Positions 10,861 through 23,300 of a DNA stretch of 64,000 nt are shown in pieces (within the stretch, counting starts at the first letter, position 1; every line of letters begins with the position of its first letter). Both the position numbers and the translations under genes were made by a program. This DNA comes from Colocasia esculenta (taxonomy: Eukaryota; Streptophyta; Magnoliopsida; Alismatales; Araceae): positions 72,529,207-72,593,206 of the forward strand of contig CM024766.1 of assembly GCA_014218235.1 (NCBI GenBank), given 5' to 3'. The notes below the pieces were generated by a model. That model had not been told where the DNA came from, searched no databases, and saw only the letters and a program-made list of their open reading frames with translations.

Positions 10861-12420
10861 GCATCTATTTTGAGTCTAGTTCTTGGCAAAAGACAACCAC
10901 TAGAACAATTTGCAAGGTTAGACTTGAATATTGAACATAGGGATGATCAAGTCTTGATTGCCAATATCAAGATTCAGTCTGACATGCTGGAAGAAATCAA
11001 AACTCAGCAAGATAGCGACCCATTCTTGGTTCGTATCAAGGAGACTCTAGCTGAGAAGCCAGACTTTGCTATGACCGAGGATGGAAGATTGGTATTTCAA
11101 GGGAGGACATGCGTTCCTAACAATGAAGGACTGAAGAGAAAGCTGATGGATGAAGCACATAAGATGAAGTACACTATTCATCCTGGAGGTACCAAAATGT
11201 ATCAAGACATGAAAAGAACATTTTGGTGGCCGAACATGAAGAGAGAGATAGCCGAACATGCTGCTCATTGCCTTACTTGTCAATAGGTAAAGGCGGAACA
11301 CATGCGCCCTGCTGGCGTACTGAGACCACTAGATATCCCGGAGTGGAAATGGGAAAGCATTGGCATGGACTTCATCATGGGTTTACCCAAGACTCGTGGT
11401 GGACTCGACGCCATATGGGTCATTGTCGACCGACTAACCAAATCCGCTCACTTTCTCCCTATCAAGAGTAAGTGGTCAGTAGAGGTACTAGTTGCCTTAT
11501 ATGTCAAAGAGATAGTGAGATTGCACGAAGTCTCATCATCTATTGTCTCGGATCGAGATCCGAGATTTACGTCTCACTTCTGGAAAGGACTACAAAGTGC
11601 ACTTGGTACTAAACTCAACTTTAGTACCGCATTTTATCACAAACTGATAGGCAAACTGAAAGAACCAACCAAATTGTTGAAGACATGTTGAGAGCCTGCA
11701 TGATAGACTTCCAAGGTTATTGGAATTAGCACCTATCCCTAATTGAGTTCGCCTATAACAACAGTTACCAGGCGAGTATTAAAATGGCACCGTTCGAGGC
11801 ACTATATGGAAGAAATTGTAGATCTTCTGCATGCTGTAATGAGGTTAGAGAACAACAATGGCTAGGCCCGGACATGGTACAACGTACAACCAAGGATATC
11901 CAGGTGATTCGAGATCGGCTCAAAATTGCTCAGTCCAGACAGAAGAGCTATGCTGACAAGAGAAGGAGAGATATAGAATTTCAAGTAGGTGACCATGTAT
12001 TTCTAAAAGTATCACCTACTCATGGCATCCAGAGGTTTGGTGTAAAGGGAAAGCTTAGTCCTAGATTCATCAGTCCTTTTGAAGTGCTCAAAAGGATTGG
12101 TGAGGTTGCATACCGACTGGCATTACCGCCAGACCTGGCATGCGTACATAATGTGTTCCATGTTTCCATGCTTAGGAAATATGCCTATGATCCTACGCAT
12201 ATCATTCGCCACAAGAAGTTGGTGTTAAACAAGGACATGACCTACGAAGAGAAGCCAATCGAGACACTTGAACGAAAGGTGCAACAAGTCAGGAACCGTC
12301 CCATTCACGTGGTTAGTCTTATGGAATAATCACGGAGTGGAAGAAGCTACATGGGAACCAGAAGGAACCATCAGACGGAACTACCCCGATCTTTTCGGTA
12401 AGACATTCTCTCCGTTATGA
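10861..12420 (+). pseudogene. Gypsy-T integrase with C-terminal chromodomain tail
   Basis: The zinc-binding HHCC region is complete (HKMKYTIHPGG through HAAHCLTCQ, about 11155-11284), and TAG follows at 11284. Catalytic Asp residues are seen in GMDFIMGLP (about 11370) and VSDRDPRF (about 11550). The third acidic residue lies past a frameshift near 11640-11690. After the shift the core ends and the GPF/Y-like region follows (GKLSPRFISPFEVLKRIGE). Another frameshift at about 12316 leads to HGVEEATWEPEG and YPDLFG, a chromodomain end, with the final stop at 12418-12420. Chromodomains target insertion to heterochromatin in this group. The stop near 11728 is also explicable as TGG changed to TAG. 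Confidence 0.88.
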
Positions 12421-12448
12421 TCATATGAATTTGGGGACCAAATTCTTT

Positions 12449-12462
12449 TAAGAGGGGGAGGA
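12449..12462 (+). promoter_or_regulatory. Gypsy-T polypurine tract
   Basis: The purine run AAGAGGGGGAGGA ends exactly at the 3' LTR start (TGTAGCAACT at 12463), the classic position for the plus-strand primer. Confidence 0.9.
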
Positions 12463-15361
12463 TGTAGCAACTTGAATTTTTCAAAAAAAAATAATAAAAA
12501 TAAAAATAAAAATAAAAGTAATTAGAAAGTCAAATAAAAGAGAATTAAATAAAACCCATTAAATGAAAAAAAGTAATGGACTTTGTTAAATGGACCCATT
12601 AGAAATTAGTGGACCAAAATAAGGATTTTTAAAAGGGGAATAATAGGAAAATATCCTAAATTCATAACTTAATTATTACTTAATTAGAAAAGAGATATTT
12701 AATTCATTAAATAGGAAGTTTGGGTTGGAATTGGATTCCTAACTCTACCCAATTAGATTGGCCATGAAATTACCTCTCTCCTAACCCAATTGGGAGGTTG
12801 CATGCTTAGAAGGGTGAAAGGAATTAGGAAATCCCGAAATTTAAAAGGGGTTAGAGTCATATTAGGAAATAGAAAGAGAAGAGGCTTAAATACTCTCTTA
12901 ATCACCCCAAGGCCGGCCCTAGCTCGTAGCAAAGGCTTGCTGGGCATGGAGAGGAAGCCAAGGAGGAGGGGAAAACGTGGAGAGAAGGATCACTCAAGCT
13001 TCAACCCGAGTTCATCAAGTTCTAGCCCTAGAAAGGAAAATGACTAAAGGTAGGCATTCTCACGAGCAAAAATCATAAAACTTTGTATGTAGTTTGTTCC
13101 AATCACCAGGAACAAAAGCCCTCTGGTTTCATATTTTTCCATCGAGCAAATCTTTTCTTCGTGATTTTTGAAGTTCTGCAAACCCAATGACCCCGAACCC
13201 CCTTGAGAAATTTATATCTTCATGCTTACTCGTCCCCCATGCCATGAGATTTTTATTGGAGATACTGATGCATGTTAGGCATCTTTTTCCCCTAAAAGCC
13301 CTAATTTTCATCCACCCTATCTTGCAAATTAATTCTTGCATCTCAACTGATCACAATCTTCTATTCTCCATGTTTGACTTGATAAAAGTCTGTCGAAACC
13401 ATGATTGTTTTCAAATTTTGATTTATTGGAAGTACTCTTGCATGTCTAGATCTGTTTAGAACTAGTTTCGTGATTTTTCATACATTGTACAGTTTGTTCT
13501 TAATTTTAGAACGACCCTGTGTCGAAATAGGGTAAGTTTGGACCGCAATCCAAGAACATGTCTTTTCTCTATTGGACTTAGGCGCAATACCTGAGAATGC
13601 TATGGCCAGATAGGCCGCGTTCTCAGGTTTGGTCGCTCGTCGCATTCTGTCTGCCTGATCTGACAGACCCGCCGCATTCTGTACAAGACCCTGTCGCGTT
13701 CCGCTTGACCCTGTCGCGACCCTCATCAGGATACGTCGCGTTCTCAGTATTTTGCATGAAACCCCCTATCTCTGCAAGTCTTGACTTTCTACAGTAACCC
13801 ATTACCCTGTTAACTGTCTTAAACTCAGTAAACAAAATTGTTAATCATGGACATGTAATTAGTTAATTGAAAAAGTCTTTCACTTGATTATTTCATCTCC
13901 ATAATTCTCTTAACACATGCACACACTTGAACCCTCCAATATGGCTTAATTTGGCATGAAAATATTTCATAATGTATCTGGTAATTATTTTAATAATGTA
14001 TATTAATTGCCCTATTTTAAATGAACTTGTCTACGATTCTCGCGATGTTTTGAGAATACCGTTATCGACGCTCCACTGTTCTAGAATTCCTCTAGAACGT
14101 CGGGCACTTGTTTCTATATACACACTCTCGCTTGACTTAGACGAACTCTTCGTCGGATACTCCTTCTGTCGGACTAGTGAATCCTTGTTCAAGGCCTCCG
14201 TGAGTCTCCTCTGTCCATGGATTCCCACATGATTGACGAGCTGGCTGTACCCTAATACCTATGATACACTTTAGGGATCAGTAAGATCCAAACGGCTATT
14301 AGAAATTTGCTCTTATCTTAAATAACGCTGATCCTCTGGACCTGTGCTTAACATGGCCAGTGGAAGGTAGTGAAGTTCCGCCTGACTGCCAACACCATGT
14401 GCACGTGTTGTGCAACTGTTACTATCGCCTGTTTACTCGACGTGTTACGTGCAATGTCCCTTAGTTCTCATCTATACTTTACTCGCTCGTCTATCCACGT
14501 TCACTCTACTATCTCGTCAATTCATCTAGTGATCTCGTCTATTTCTTGGTACTCTATATTGGCCATTGACTGATTGTCTAAAGATAAACAATATAACCAA
14601 TGCCTGGCAATATATAAAGGGCCCGGTCTGGTCCTGGGATGTGCGCCCGAAAGTGCTATTTGCCCATGGGAGTTAAATGACTAAAGTGTTTGGCATTACA
14701 CTCGAGTGCTATCTATCTCGACTATCTAAATGACAATCAAAGTGCTATATTCTCTCGTTGTCTACATGACAAACAAAAGTGCTATACTATACTCGTTGTG
14801 CTATTGATATACTTGTGCTATTTGTGCTATGGCTATCCTGCTATTTCTGCTATACTCGACGCTTGTGCTATATTTGGAAACTTGTGCTATTTCAATCACG
14901 TGCTATCATGCTATCTCTCACATTACTTGACTCTCTCACTCTATCATTAGTTACTCTGCCTATTAATACATTAATCATTTAAAGCTTGCTTGACTATTGA
15001 GATTTAAGTTCTACTGGGCATTATAGCTCACCCTGCATTATTTGTCATTGTGTTCTCAGGTGAGACCGAGGATGAACCTGACACTCAAGAGGACGAGAAT
15101 GACCCGGAGTGAAGTCAAGAGTACCATAGTGTCTTAGTACTATGTTAGAGTGTCGGTTAGTCTTTTGCTTTTATTCAATGTAATTGGGCCCTATAGAATG
15201 TCTCTGATAGTAGTGGTTGTAACTAGACATTGGAAATTATTGATGAGAAGAATTTGCTTTAGTGTTTATTTCTTGTTCAATGGTGTGGTGTCTAGGACTC
15301 GCTCTGTACCCGTTTATTTGCAATGACCTCGAGTTCTGATATTGCGCGTCGGGACATGACA
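12463..15361 (+). repeat. Gypsy-T 3' LTR
   Basis: It starts TGTAGCAACT after the polypurine tract and ends GGGACATGACA. It is collinear with the 5' LTR over its whole length. In roughly 260 bases aligned by eye (from 6301 and from 13821) I counted about nine substitutions, mostly transitions. The perfect GCGAC hairpin of the 5' copy is degraded here (13595-13625). The TATA-like site is at 14611-14618 and the shared core at about 14156-14250. No gene is seen. Confidence 0.9.
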
Positions 15362-16423
15362 GTCCGATACCAGTCAATGAAACGTGACGTATGTGTCGGT
15401 CGCGATTCAACATACAAACCGAGAACCAGAAAACATGCAGTGATCTTACATGCGATGCTTATAACTTGAAATATAGGGCTCTTGGGACAAAGTTGTGAAC
15501 ATGAAACATGTAGGGAACGATGAATAGAAAAGAACTATGCCTTTGGACCAGATCAATTTGGTCTCGGTAGGCATGTATAGCAGGATGAACACAAGTAGCC
15601 CTAGACTTACGTAATGACGGGAAAACACTTATATCTCCTAGCATGCTTGATGAAAATTAGGCAAATCAAGTGCAAAGCAAACTAGACATGATGTTCTACA
15701 CGATGGTATGAGTCTTGTTCATCTTTTGCCCAAGAATACCTACCTTTTGCTTGATGTAACTCCTTTGGTTTTTTGGATGCAAAGAGTAGGGTGTAGAGCT
15801 TCAAGCTACTATCTCCCCACGGTTCCCTCCTCCTGTGGCCTTCTCTTCTCGTCCAAGAACTCCCCAGCAGAGCAATAGGGCCGGCCACGAAGGATTTGGG
15901 GTGCTTTTATACATCTAGCTTTGTTAAGTCCTAATACAACTCCAACTTCTATTAAACTCCGAATTTCCCTTGTATTATCCAACCTTCCCACCATTGTTCC
16001 TCCTAATTGGGTTAGGTTGGGGTTCCAATTTCGTACCTAACTAATGAGGGTTGGTTTAGGAGTCCAATTTGGGTGTATACTAACCATATTATTGATTCCC
16101 TTGCCCTTTTTAATTTAGGAAATAATAAGGTTATGAATTTTTAGGGTATATTTTCTTATTCCATCTTTTAAACTCCTATTTGGCCCATTAACTTTTATGT
16201 GGACCATTTGATAAAGCCTATTACTTATCTTTATTTTAATAGAATTTAATTTATTGAGAGTCCTCCTTTAGAGATTAATAGATATTGTCAAATTCAATAT
16301 TATTCTTGTTATTCCTTTTTACCTTTACCTTCTATTTTTGATCCAATATATATATATATATATGATTATTATTGTTGTTATTATTATTATTTTGTTTATT
16401 TAAAAAAAATCAGGGGTATTACA
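15362..16423 (-). repeat. Gypsy-1 5' LTR, right part
   Basis: It resumes the LTR interrupted at 4947 and matches 523-1581 of the 3' LTR, ending caggggtattaca at 16423. The first bases (gtccg) are the right target flank of Gypsy-T. It contains a TA run at about 16348-16363. On the minus strand this is the 5' end of the LTR and of the element. No gene is seen. Confidence 0.88.
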
Positions 16424-17293
16424 ATAGGTGTTGTAGTGAGTCTCTTCTTCAATTCCATAAAGCTCTGTTGACAATCTGCTGACCACACAAATGGCACTCC
16501 CTTTCTGGTTAACCTTGTCATACGGGCTGCAATCTTCGAGAAATCCAAAATGAACCATCTGTAGTATCCTGCCAAACCAAAAAAACTTCTGATTTCTGAC
16601 ATTGTTTTTGGCTCTTCCCATTTCATAATAGCTTCAACTTTGGCTAGATCTACTACTACACCTTCTCCCGAAATCACATGACCCAAGAAATGAATCTCTC
16701 ATAACCAAAACACACATTTGCTTAACTTGGCATACAACTGGTGCTCCCACAAAGTTTGCAAAGTAATCCTTAAATGTGTTGCATGCTCCTCCTCTGATGC
16801 TGAGTGCATAAATATATCGTCTATAAACACCACAATGAATTAATCCAAGTGGATGAAATATTCTGTTCATAAAGGCTGCTGGTGCATTTGTCAACCCAAA
16901 CAACATGACCATGAACTCATAATGACCATATCCTGTTCTAAAAGTTGTCTTATCAATATCCTCTTCTCTGATCCTCAATTGATGGTACCTAGATCTCAAA
17001 TCAATCTTGGAGAAAACCTTAGCTAATTGCAATTGATCAAACAAATCATCTATTCTTGGGAGTGAATACTTGTTCTTAATGGCAACTTTGTTCAACTGAT
17101 GGTAATCTACACACATTCTGAGGCTGTCATCCTTCTTTCTAACAAATAACACTAGAGCAAAACAAGGGCATTTGGTCTTGTGGGAGAGCTGCACTTAGCG
17201 CAGTGGCTTCTTTCCGTGCCAAAAGGAGGGGAGGACGCGAGAGGGCGTGGGTTCGAACCCACACCCTCCCCTCATAATTCCCATCCCCTTACC

Positions 17294-17325
<32 letters not shown>

Positions 17326-17440
17326 ACACTGGAGCTCCCTATGGTGAATGACTGGGCTTGATAAAACCTTTCTCTAGCAACTCCTGCAACTATTTCTTCA
17401 ATTCCTCCAACCCAGCTAGTGCCATCCTGTATGGTGCTTT
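16424..17440 (-). pseudogene. Gypsy-2 reverse transcriptase, split by a SINE and truncated by Gypsy-1
   Basis: Reading leftward on the minus strand, the fingers region LVLFVRKKDDSLRM, then HQLNKVAIKNKYSLPRIDDL and FSKIDLRSRYHQLRI, are clear at about 16970-17155. The palm motif region near 16800-16840 is damaged by stops and shifts. The thumb follows (MGHVISGEGVVVDLAKVE, FFGLAGYYRWFILDFSK) at about 16520-16686. Sequence stops at the Gypsy-1 LTR at 16423, just into the RNase H linker. The fingers start is separated by the SINE at 17159-17324. This enzyme would copy the element RNA, but the copy is dead. Confidence 0.85.
17159..17324 (+). mobile_element. tRNA-derived SINE inserted in Gypsy-2 reverse transcriptase
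   Basis: An A box TAGCGCAGTGG (17196-17206) and a B box GGTTCGAACCC (17250-17260) match the internal RNA polymerase III promoter of tRNA genes. The unit ends in a run of about 20 C and then about 11 A. It is flanked by an 11-bp duplication, aacactagagc (17148-17158) and aacactggagc (17325-17335), one mismatch apart. The uninterrupted site is visible in Gypsy-3 near 63945-63960. Both boxes read on the plus strand, opposite to the host element. It is not a tRNA gene: I see no complete cloverleaf. I do not recognise the family. Confidence 0.8.
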
Positions 17441-18075
17441 CTAAATCGACATGTTGCCCGACTGTAATTCCATTGTAAAATCCATCTCTCTATGCGGAGC
17501 TAACCCTGGCAAATCTTCTGGGATCACATCTACAAACTCCTTGACCACTGGTACCATCTCCATTGACTTATCAGACCCAACTAAACTTGTTGAAGCTAAA
17601 TAGACTACACACCCCGCATTAATCAATCTTCTAGCTCTAAGTGCAGAAATAATAAATTTAGGGGTATAGAACGACATACTTTGGAATTCAAACATTGCCC
17701 CACTGGGAAGACAAAATATGACTCTTTTCTTTATTCAATCTACCATTGCCCCGTAGGCCTCCAACCAATCCATACCCAAAATCATATCATACTCTTTCAA
17801 CTATAATACATACAATCTAGTTGGTAATTGATTCCTCTGAATCACTATCGAAACCTCATCTAAATAACAAAAAGTAAGCATGAAACCACCTAAAGGAACC
17901 TCTAACACGTTGAACTCACACTGCTTCTCCTCTAAAGGGTGAACCATGCTATCTAGAAAATCTTCAGAAATGAAAGAATGCGATGCACCCGGATCAATCA
18001 ACACTCTTGTAGAAAATTCAAAGATGGTAGTATACCTTCAATTAAATTTGATGCCTCTGCTTGTGCCCTGGTGAT
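17441..18075 (-). pseudogene. Gypsy-2 aspartic protease and linker to reverse transcriptase
   Basis: DPGASHSFISEDFLDS at about 17957-18004 is the protease active-site region, with Pro in place of the usual Ser or Thr of D-S/T-G. Further on, EFVDVIPEDLPGLAPHREMD marks the linker that precedes reverse transcriptase in this clade (about 17488-17560). Stops separate the two halves near 17700-17800. The copy cannot be functional. Confidence 0.8.
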
Positions 18076-19278
18076 GGCCATGACCCATCCTCGACCCCTC
18101 TGGAAAGGCAGACCTCTACCTCGATCTGTCGGGGGCTGCTACTGCTCTGGTGCTACTCTACCATAACTGTATCTTCTGGGGTGAGGATAGTCCCTGATTA
18201 AATGTCCGGGTTGATCACAATTATAACACCTATATCCTAAAGGAACCACTGGCTGCCTAGCCGTACTATGCTGAGACTCCTCTGCCTCTGGCCTGAAACC
18301 TCGACCCTACTTAAAAGCTTGCTGTCTACCACCTCCTTGTCCTCTGAATATCTTCTTCAACTTGGAACCCCACTTGGTGAACCTTAATGATGATGCTCCT
18401 GATGGTGCCTTGCCCTTGCTAACACCCGGGGAACACCGCGGAAGCCATAAATTACCTGTCTTCCCTGACTGCCTAGCCTGCACAGTCCTCTCTAAAATAG
18501 CTGCTCGTTGAGCTGCTTCCTTCACTATCCTGCACATAAGGGGAATCATCGCATCCTGTAACTATAGTCGTAATCCTCGGATGAAGTACTCCACCATCAT
18601 AGCATTGTCAGTAACCACATATGGTGCATACCTGCTCAACGCCATAAACCTCATCTAGTACTCCAACACTGACAAATTCTCCTGTTGTTTTGTTCTAAAT
18701 TGCTCCCTCTTTGCCTACTGGATCTATACTCGAAAGAATGTATCATTGAACACTCTCAAGAACTCTGGCCAAGTGATAGAGTCTTTCGTCCTGCCTGCAA
18801 ACACTGTTTGCATCTTTAGTCCCCACCATTCCCGTGCAAACCCATGCAGCTGGTATGTAGCCAATATCATCCTCTCAGCCTGCAGACACCTCATGGTGAA
18901 AAAAACCATCTCAATCTCGTGTACCCAGTGCTCTGCCGTATCCGAATTCGGACCTCCTAAATATGTAGGTGGCTGCAATGGCAAAAACCTCTCCACTAAT
19001 AGTGTAGGTTCCTTTGTATTGGCAGGACGTGCTGGTACTACTGGAGGTACAAGTACAACAGGTGGTACATCAACTCCTGGTGGCGGTAGGGGTGGTGTCA
19101 CTAGTACTGATACTGCCTCCTCTACAACCTGGGGTGCCACAATTGCTGGCTAAACTGGTGCCTACTGGTCCAACCTTGTCCGAATCTCTATGATACTCTC
19201 CCATAGTCTCTCAATCAATTGATGAGTAGTCTCCTCCTTCTCATCTCCCCCACCTCCCCAATATCTTCTATCAACCAT
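18076..19278 (-). pseudogene. gag: Gypsy-2 gag
   Basis: The likely start is the ATG at 19276-19278, opening a Gly-rich leader. The capsid-like gag domain follows with TYLGGPNSDTAEHWVHEIE, ATYQLHGFAREWWG and WPEFLRVFNDTFF (about 18730-18990). A zinc knuckle CYNCDQPGHLIRDY lies near 18180-18240, with Tyr replacing the last Cys. Several stops (for example near 18720, 18570 and 18304) interrupt an otherwise constant frame. Gag builds the particle and packages RNA. Confidence 0.85.
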
Positions 19279-19416
19279 TTATGATCCTACACATACATCA
19301 TTCCAACCACATATCACACAAATAAATCAATATAAAACCAGAACCAACTACCAGTAGTGGACTAAAGTAGAGACCAGGCTATGTAGATCTCTTATTCCAT
19401 TATTCACATGGACCTT

Positions 19417-19430
19417 GCTCTCATACCAAC
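19417..19430 (-). promoter_or_regulatory. Gypsy-2 primer binding site
   Basis: The complement reads GTTGGTATGAGAGC, one base from TGGTATCAGAGC with the usual GTT before it. It adjoins the 5' LTR that begins at 19431. Confidence 0.75.
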
Positions 19431-20342
19431 TCTGATGGTCCTCATCGTTCAAACTCGTTAACCTATTAACGAGCTTGACCCGACTCCGCCTCCTGCGTAT
19501 AGGCCGTAGCCTCGCAAGGGATATCAACACAAATGTCTGAGGAAATATAAAAGAATACATTAAACATAAATAAGATCGCACGTCTCACAAAAATTTACAT
19601 GAGAATTACATAGCAAGTGCTCAACTAGATTCGAAGTATATAGTACAACAGCCTGGGGCATTCCCTGAGGTGAAACAGAAAGTAAAATTACACTGCTGGA
19701 GGTGCAGACCCAACTCTGCTACGGTGCGGCTCTGAACTGGACAAGGGACGAGAACCCTCCTGCTCTTATGCACCTAAAAGGAGTAGGGATGAGCCTCACA
19801 AGTCACAGGCTCAGTAGGGAAACTCCCTCAAAAGCCGAAACAACCACAATCTCACGAGAGGCAGGAGTAAAGAACTAAATTAATCAATTAATAGAGCTTC
19901 CTACACATGGTACTATTACTGTAAATAAATAAACAATTCTAAACTAATAACATGGATCAACCATCAATAAATAAATGACAAATCTCGCTCGAAAGTACGA
20001 GCTAAAGAAGGGTGATGTTACACACGTGCCATGAAAACTGGTTCGTGACACCAGATACTGACCTGGACAAACCACACAGGACTACCTCTCAGTCTCGCAG
20101 CCACGGAAGTAAGGTCCAGTTGCCGCTCCACCTCAACAGGGCCAACAAACTGTGGAGACCAACCAACAGCACACCTGCAGACCATACAGCTGCAGGCCCG
20201 TGCCTGGCAATTTTAAGGACTCTTACCTAAGCTCCCTAAAGTGAGGCATTGGAAAACATGACTAGCTAAGGACCAGTACGCCTATTGGAGTCTGCAGCCC
20301 CAACCACGAGTGCGCTACAAGCGACTGGACACAACCACAACA
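19431..20342 (-). repeat. Gypsy-2 5' LTR, left part
   Basis: It is collinear with the Gypsy-3 LTR from 59103 (ggtcctc, gacccgactccgcctcc-like and cctggggcattcc blocks shared), but its terminal TG is changed to TC. It stops at 20342, where Copia-1 begins; the last five bases caaca are the left target duplication. It resumes at 50880. No gene is seen. Confidence 0.82.
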
Positions 20343-20396
20343 TGAAGAGTATGCGGAATTACTCAAAAGGGAATCTAGAAAGGGGGGGGGTTGAAT
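20343..20396 (-). repeat. Copia-1 3' LTR, first fragment
   Basis: These 54 bases match the left end of the 5' LTR at 49404, including aatctagaa followed by a G run. The last five bases tgaat form the left target duplication of solo LTR B. Confidence 0.85.
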
Positions 20397-23300
20397 TTTC
20401 ACGTCCTGAGAATTACGCAGCAGATATTAATAATAATTTGGAAATATAATTCGAGTCGATATCCCGAGACGTGTACAGTCGGAAAATAAGCCTCTAGCTA
20501 GCACGCACTAAATGTATAACAACATACATCATCATAGGGCCCAAATATTGAACTCAAGTAATCTTTTATTCAAATCTCAACTCATTATACTCCAAATGGA
20601 AACTATTACAGGACTAAGACTCAATAAAAGAAAAAGTACATAATACCTCACTTCCTACTACATTGTTCGAACACTCAAAATAAACTAACTATAGATAGAC
20701 TCATAATTGGAATGCTCATCACTCGGACGCATTCCCATCCTCGACTTGATCTTCCTCTTGAACTTCATAGTCACCTAGATTGGGTAAAAGTAGGGAATGA
20801 GCAAACTAGCCCAGTAGGATTTATATCTCAATGTGCGGGCAATGATATAAGTGATTAGCAATTTAGAACTAGGTAAGTACGATGAATGATATGCAAGTAC
20901 GAATAAAACTCGTTAAAACATAATACATGAAACAAGCTAGATATAGTGATCATGATAGAACAAGATTTTAGAACAAGATGACAAGATAGAACTAGCAACA
21001 GATCACTTTGTACAAGCACGCAAGATTTCACATTATGTCAAGAACGCAATATATCACTAATTGCATTAAATGCAGGATGGCCATATCACGTAAGCAAGCA
21101 AGCATGCACAAGCACGATCATATAACACTAATCAGGCACGTAGACACTAATGTACACCAAGAAAAGATCCATAAAAAATGTACACCAGGACACGTTTATG
21201 TGGTTATTGTATCTATCATTCAACAAGCAAGCAAGACTCCCAGCACAGATGCAACGCCAGTAATCATTATGCCCCATGGTTAATAGTATATTTATGACTC
21301 TCCGTCATTGGGGCTAGACTGGAGCCCTTGGACAGTCGTCGTGCCTGGTCAGTATCTCATGTAAAATTTTAAATGTAGATACCCTCAGTCATTAATAATG
21401 GCCAATGAGAGTTTCAATAAGTAAGCATGTGTAATGTCATGTTCATGATGATGATGGGAACAAGTAATAAGTAATTGAACATGATTTCATGATAATAATG
21501 GTCAAGAGATAATTTTGGCAGCATAACCGCATGATTTATACTTTAGTTCAATCTTTACATTAATGGCTTTAGTCTAGATTGTAAATCACACTCACAAGAA
21601 CAAGAAGAGAAAGGAAGTGCACGCTATCTCTAGGGAACTTCAATGGTACAACCAACTCGTCGGCCATGTGGGAATCCATGGTCAGAGGTGATTTACGGAG
21701 GCCTTGGAGAAAGGTCACTTGTCTACCGATTCGGAATGATCGGTAGAGAGCTTCCAAATTCCCAAGAAAGGGCTGCCTAGATGTGCAAGTGTGTAGTGAT
21801 GTACGTATGTCTCAATTCTCAAACCATCGGTTTCAAACTCGCGGAAAACACTTAACATGATGACATGCAATGAACAATGCATTTAACTACACATGGGTTT
21901 GCAAGATTTTAAGATAATAATTATCATTTTAATTAAGCTAGAATAGTAACAAGAGCGAATCACAAGTTTCATGAATAATCACGTCATTAAGAGAATAATT
22001 AGAATATTGTTCATGTAATTATAGTTTTTAAATGGGTTAATCACTTTTAAGCCATTAAATAACCATCATGTAATGACCAGACCAAAAACATGCAATTTAC
22101 ACATTAAACACCATGGTAAACAGACCTTAGGTATAGCAGTAAGTTTTGCAAAAGAAACAAGTGGGGTTTCATGCAAAATTCTGAGAACGCGACGCACCCT
22201 AGTAAGGGTCGCGACGGGGCCGGGACAGAACATGACAAGGGTATGTTCAGAACGCGACAAGGCAGTCAGATCAGGCAGAGAGATAGCGACGACGCGCTCG
22301 TCGCATTCATAACGCGACGGGTTTGCTGTCGCGACAAGACCTCAGAATGCGGCCTATCGGGCCGTCGCGTTCACAGGGTCTGTGCCTGAATCCGATAGAG
22401 AAAAGACATGTTCTTGGATTACAGTCTAGGACTACCTTATATTGACACAAGGTGCTTCAAAAATAGAGATCAAATTGTACAGTACATGAAAAATAACAAA
22501 ACTAGTTTTAAACCAACCTAGACATGCAAGGGTGCTTCCAGTAAATCGGAATTAGAAAACACTGATGGTTTCGATAGGCTTTAATCAAGTCTAACATGAG
22601 GTATAGAAGACTGAGAACAGTCAAATGCAAGATTTACTTTGCAAGGTATGATGCCGAAATAATTATGGCTTGTAGGACAAAAGTCTCATCATGAAAGTTC
22701 TTGAGAACATGGAATAGATGCAGGCTATGATTTTTAAATAATTTTAAATGATCTTGAGATTCATGATAATTCAACACAACGTAAAAGCCAAGTGCAACCT
22801 GAAACATAGTTTCATGTAGCAACCCTCTTACCATGCTTATAACTATCTATCAGTTGACATTTAGACAAAATGTTCAACACAAAACATGACTAGGACAATT
22901 AGTAGAAAAACTTTCATGTTGTGGGTTTGCTCTAATTCGGTTTTGAATCACATGCAACATATAAAAAACAGGAAAAGCCCTAACAGTGCGTGACTTTGGA
23001 AAAATGCTTATAATTCAAAATCTACTCATTGAAATTCGATGAAACCAGTAAAAAATGAAAGTTAACTTGATTCTCTACACATTGGTATAGGATATGTTAA
23101 GGTTTGGCCTGAGAAAACCTACCTTCTGGGTTGAAGAAGTCCCATTTTTCCAGAAAACCCGTGTTCAGACCACTTGGAGGAAACGCTTAATACTCCATGT
23201 ATACTGCATGGAATTTGGGCATTCCACTTGGGTTAGAACGTAGACTTGACCCTCTTTCCAAGGGTATAGGCCTTGCAAGGTTTGGTTATGGTTTGACTCA

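Larger units (their letters stand above)
4948..15361 (+). mobile_element. Gypsy-T: full-length chromodomain Ty3/gypsy element (Tekay/Del-like), decayed
   Basis: Two LTRs of 2902 and 2899 bp enclose a primer binding site, gag, protease, reverse transcriptase, RNase H, integrase, a chromodomain tail and a polypurine tract in the order typical of chromoviruses. It is inserted in the 5' LTR of Gypsy-1. The flanks are gtcgc (4943-4947) and gtccg (15362-15366), and the empty site at 519-530 reads ctgtcacgatac, which fits a 5-bp duplication with one later deletion. The Tekay-like label rests on LTR length and polyprotein character only. Stops and frameshifts rule out activity from its own proteins. 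Confidence 0.9.
1..16423 (-). mobile_element. Gypsy-1: gag-only non-autonomous LTR retrotransposon, split by Gypsy-T
   Basis: The sequence from 1 to about 522 recurs at 4438-4947, and that from about 523 to 1581 recurs at 15362-16423, so two LTR copies are present and one is split by a later insertion. A polypurine tract (minus strand) abuts the left LTR and a primer binding site abuts the right LTR, which fixes the orientation as minus. The interior is only 1582-2655 and encodes a gag fragment with no protease, reverse transcriptase or integrase. Gag-only elements flanked by long repeats are known in plants as TR-GAG elements and must borrow enzymes from autonomous relatives. The left LTR runs off the window, so the left target duplication cannot be seen. 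The element sits inside the pol of Gypsy-2. Confidence 0.85.

Noticed and set aside
17190..17262. Possible tRNA gene
   Set aside because: The A and B boxes are present but I see no complete cloverleaf, and the unit has a tail and target duplication, so it is a SINE.
17296..17326. C and A runs as an assembly gap marker
   Set aside because: They fit the SINE tail directly before the target duplication, although the exact run lengths may be unreliable.
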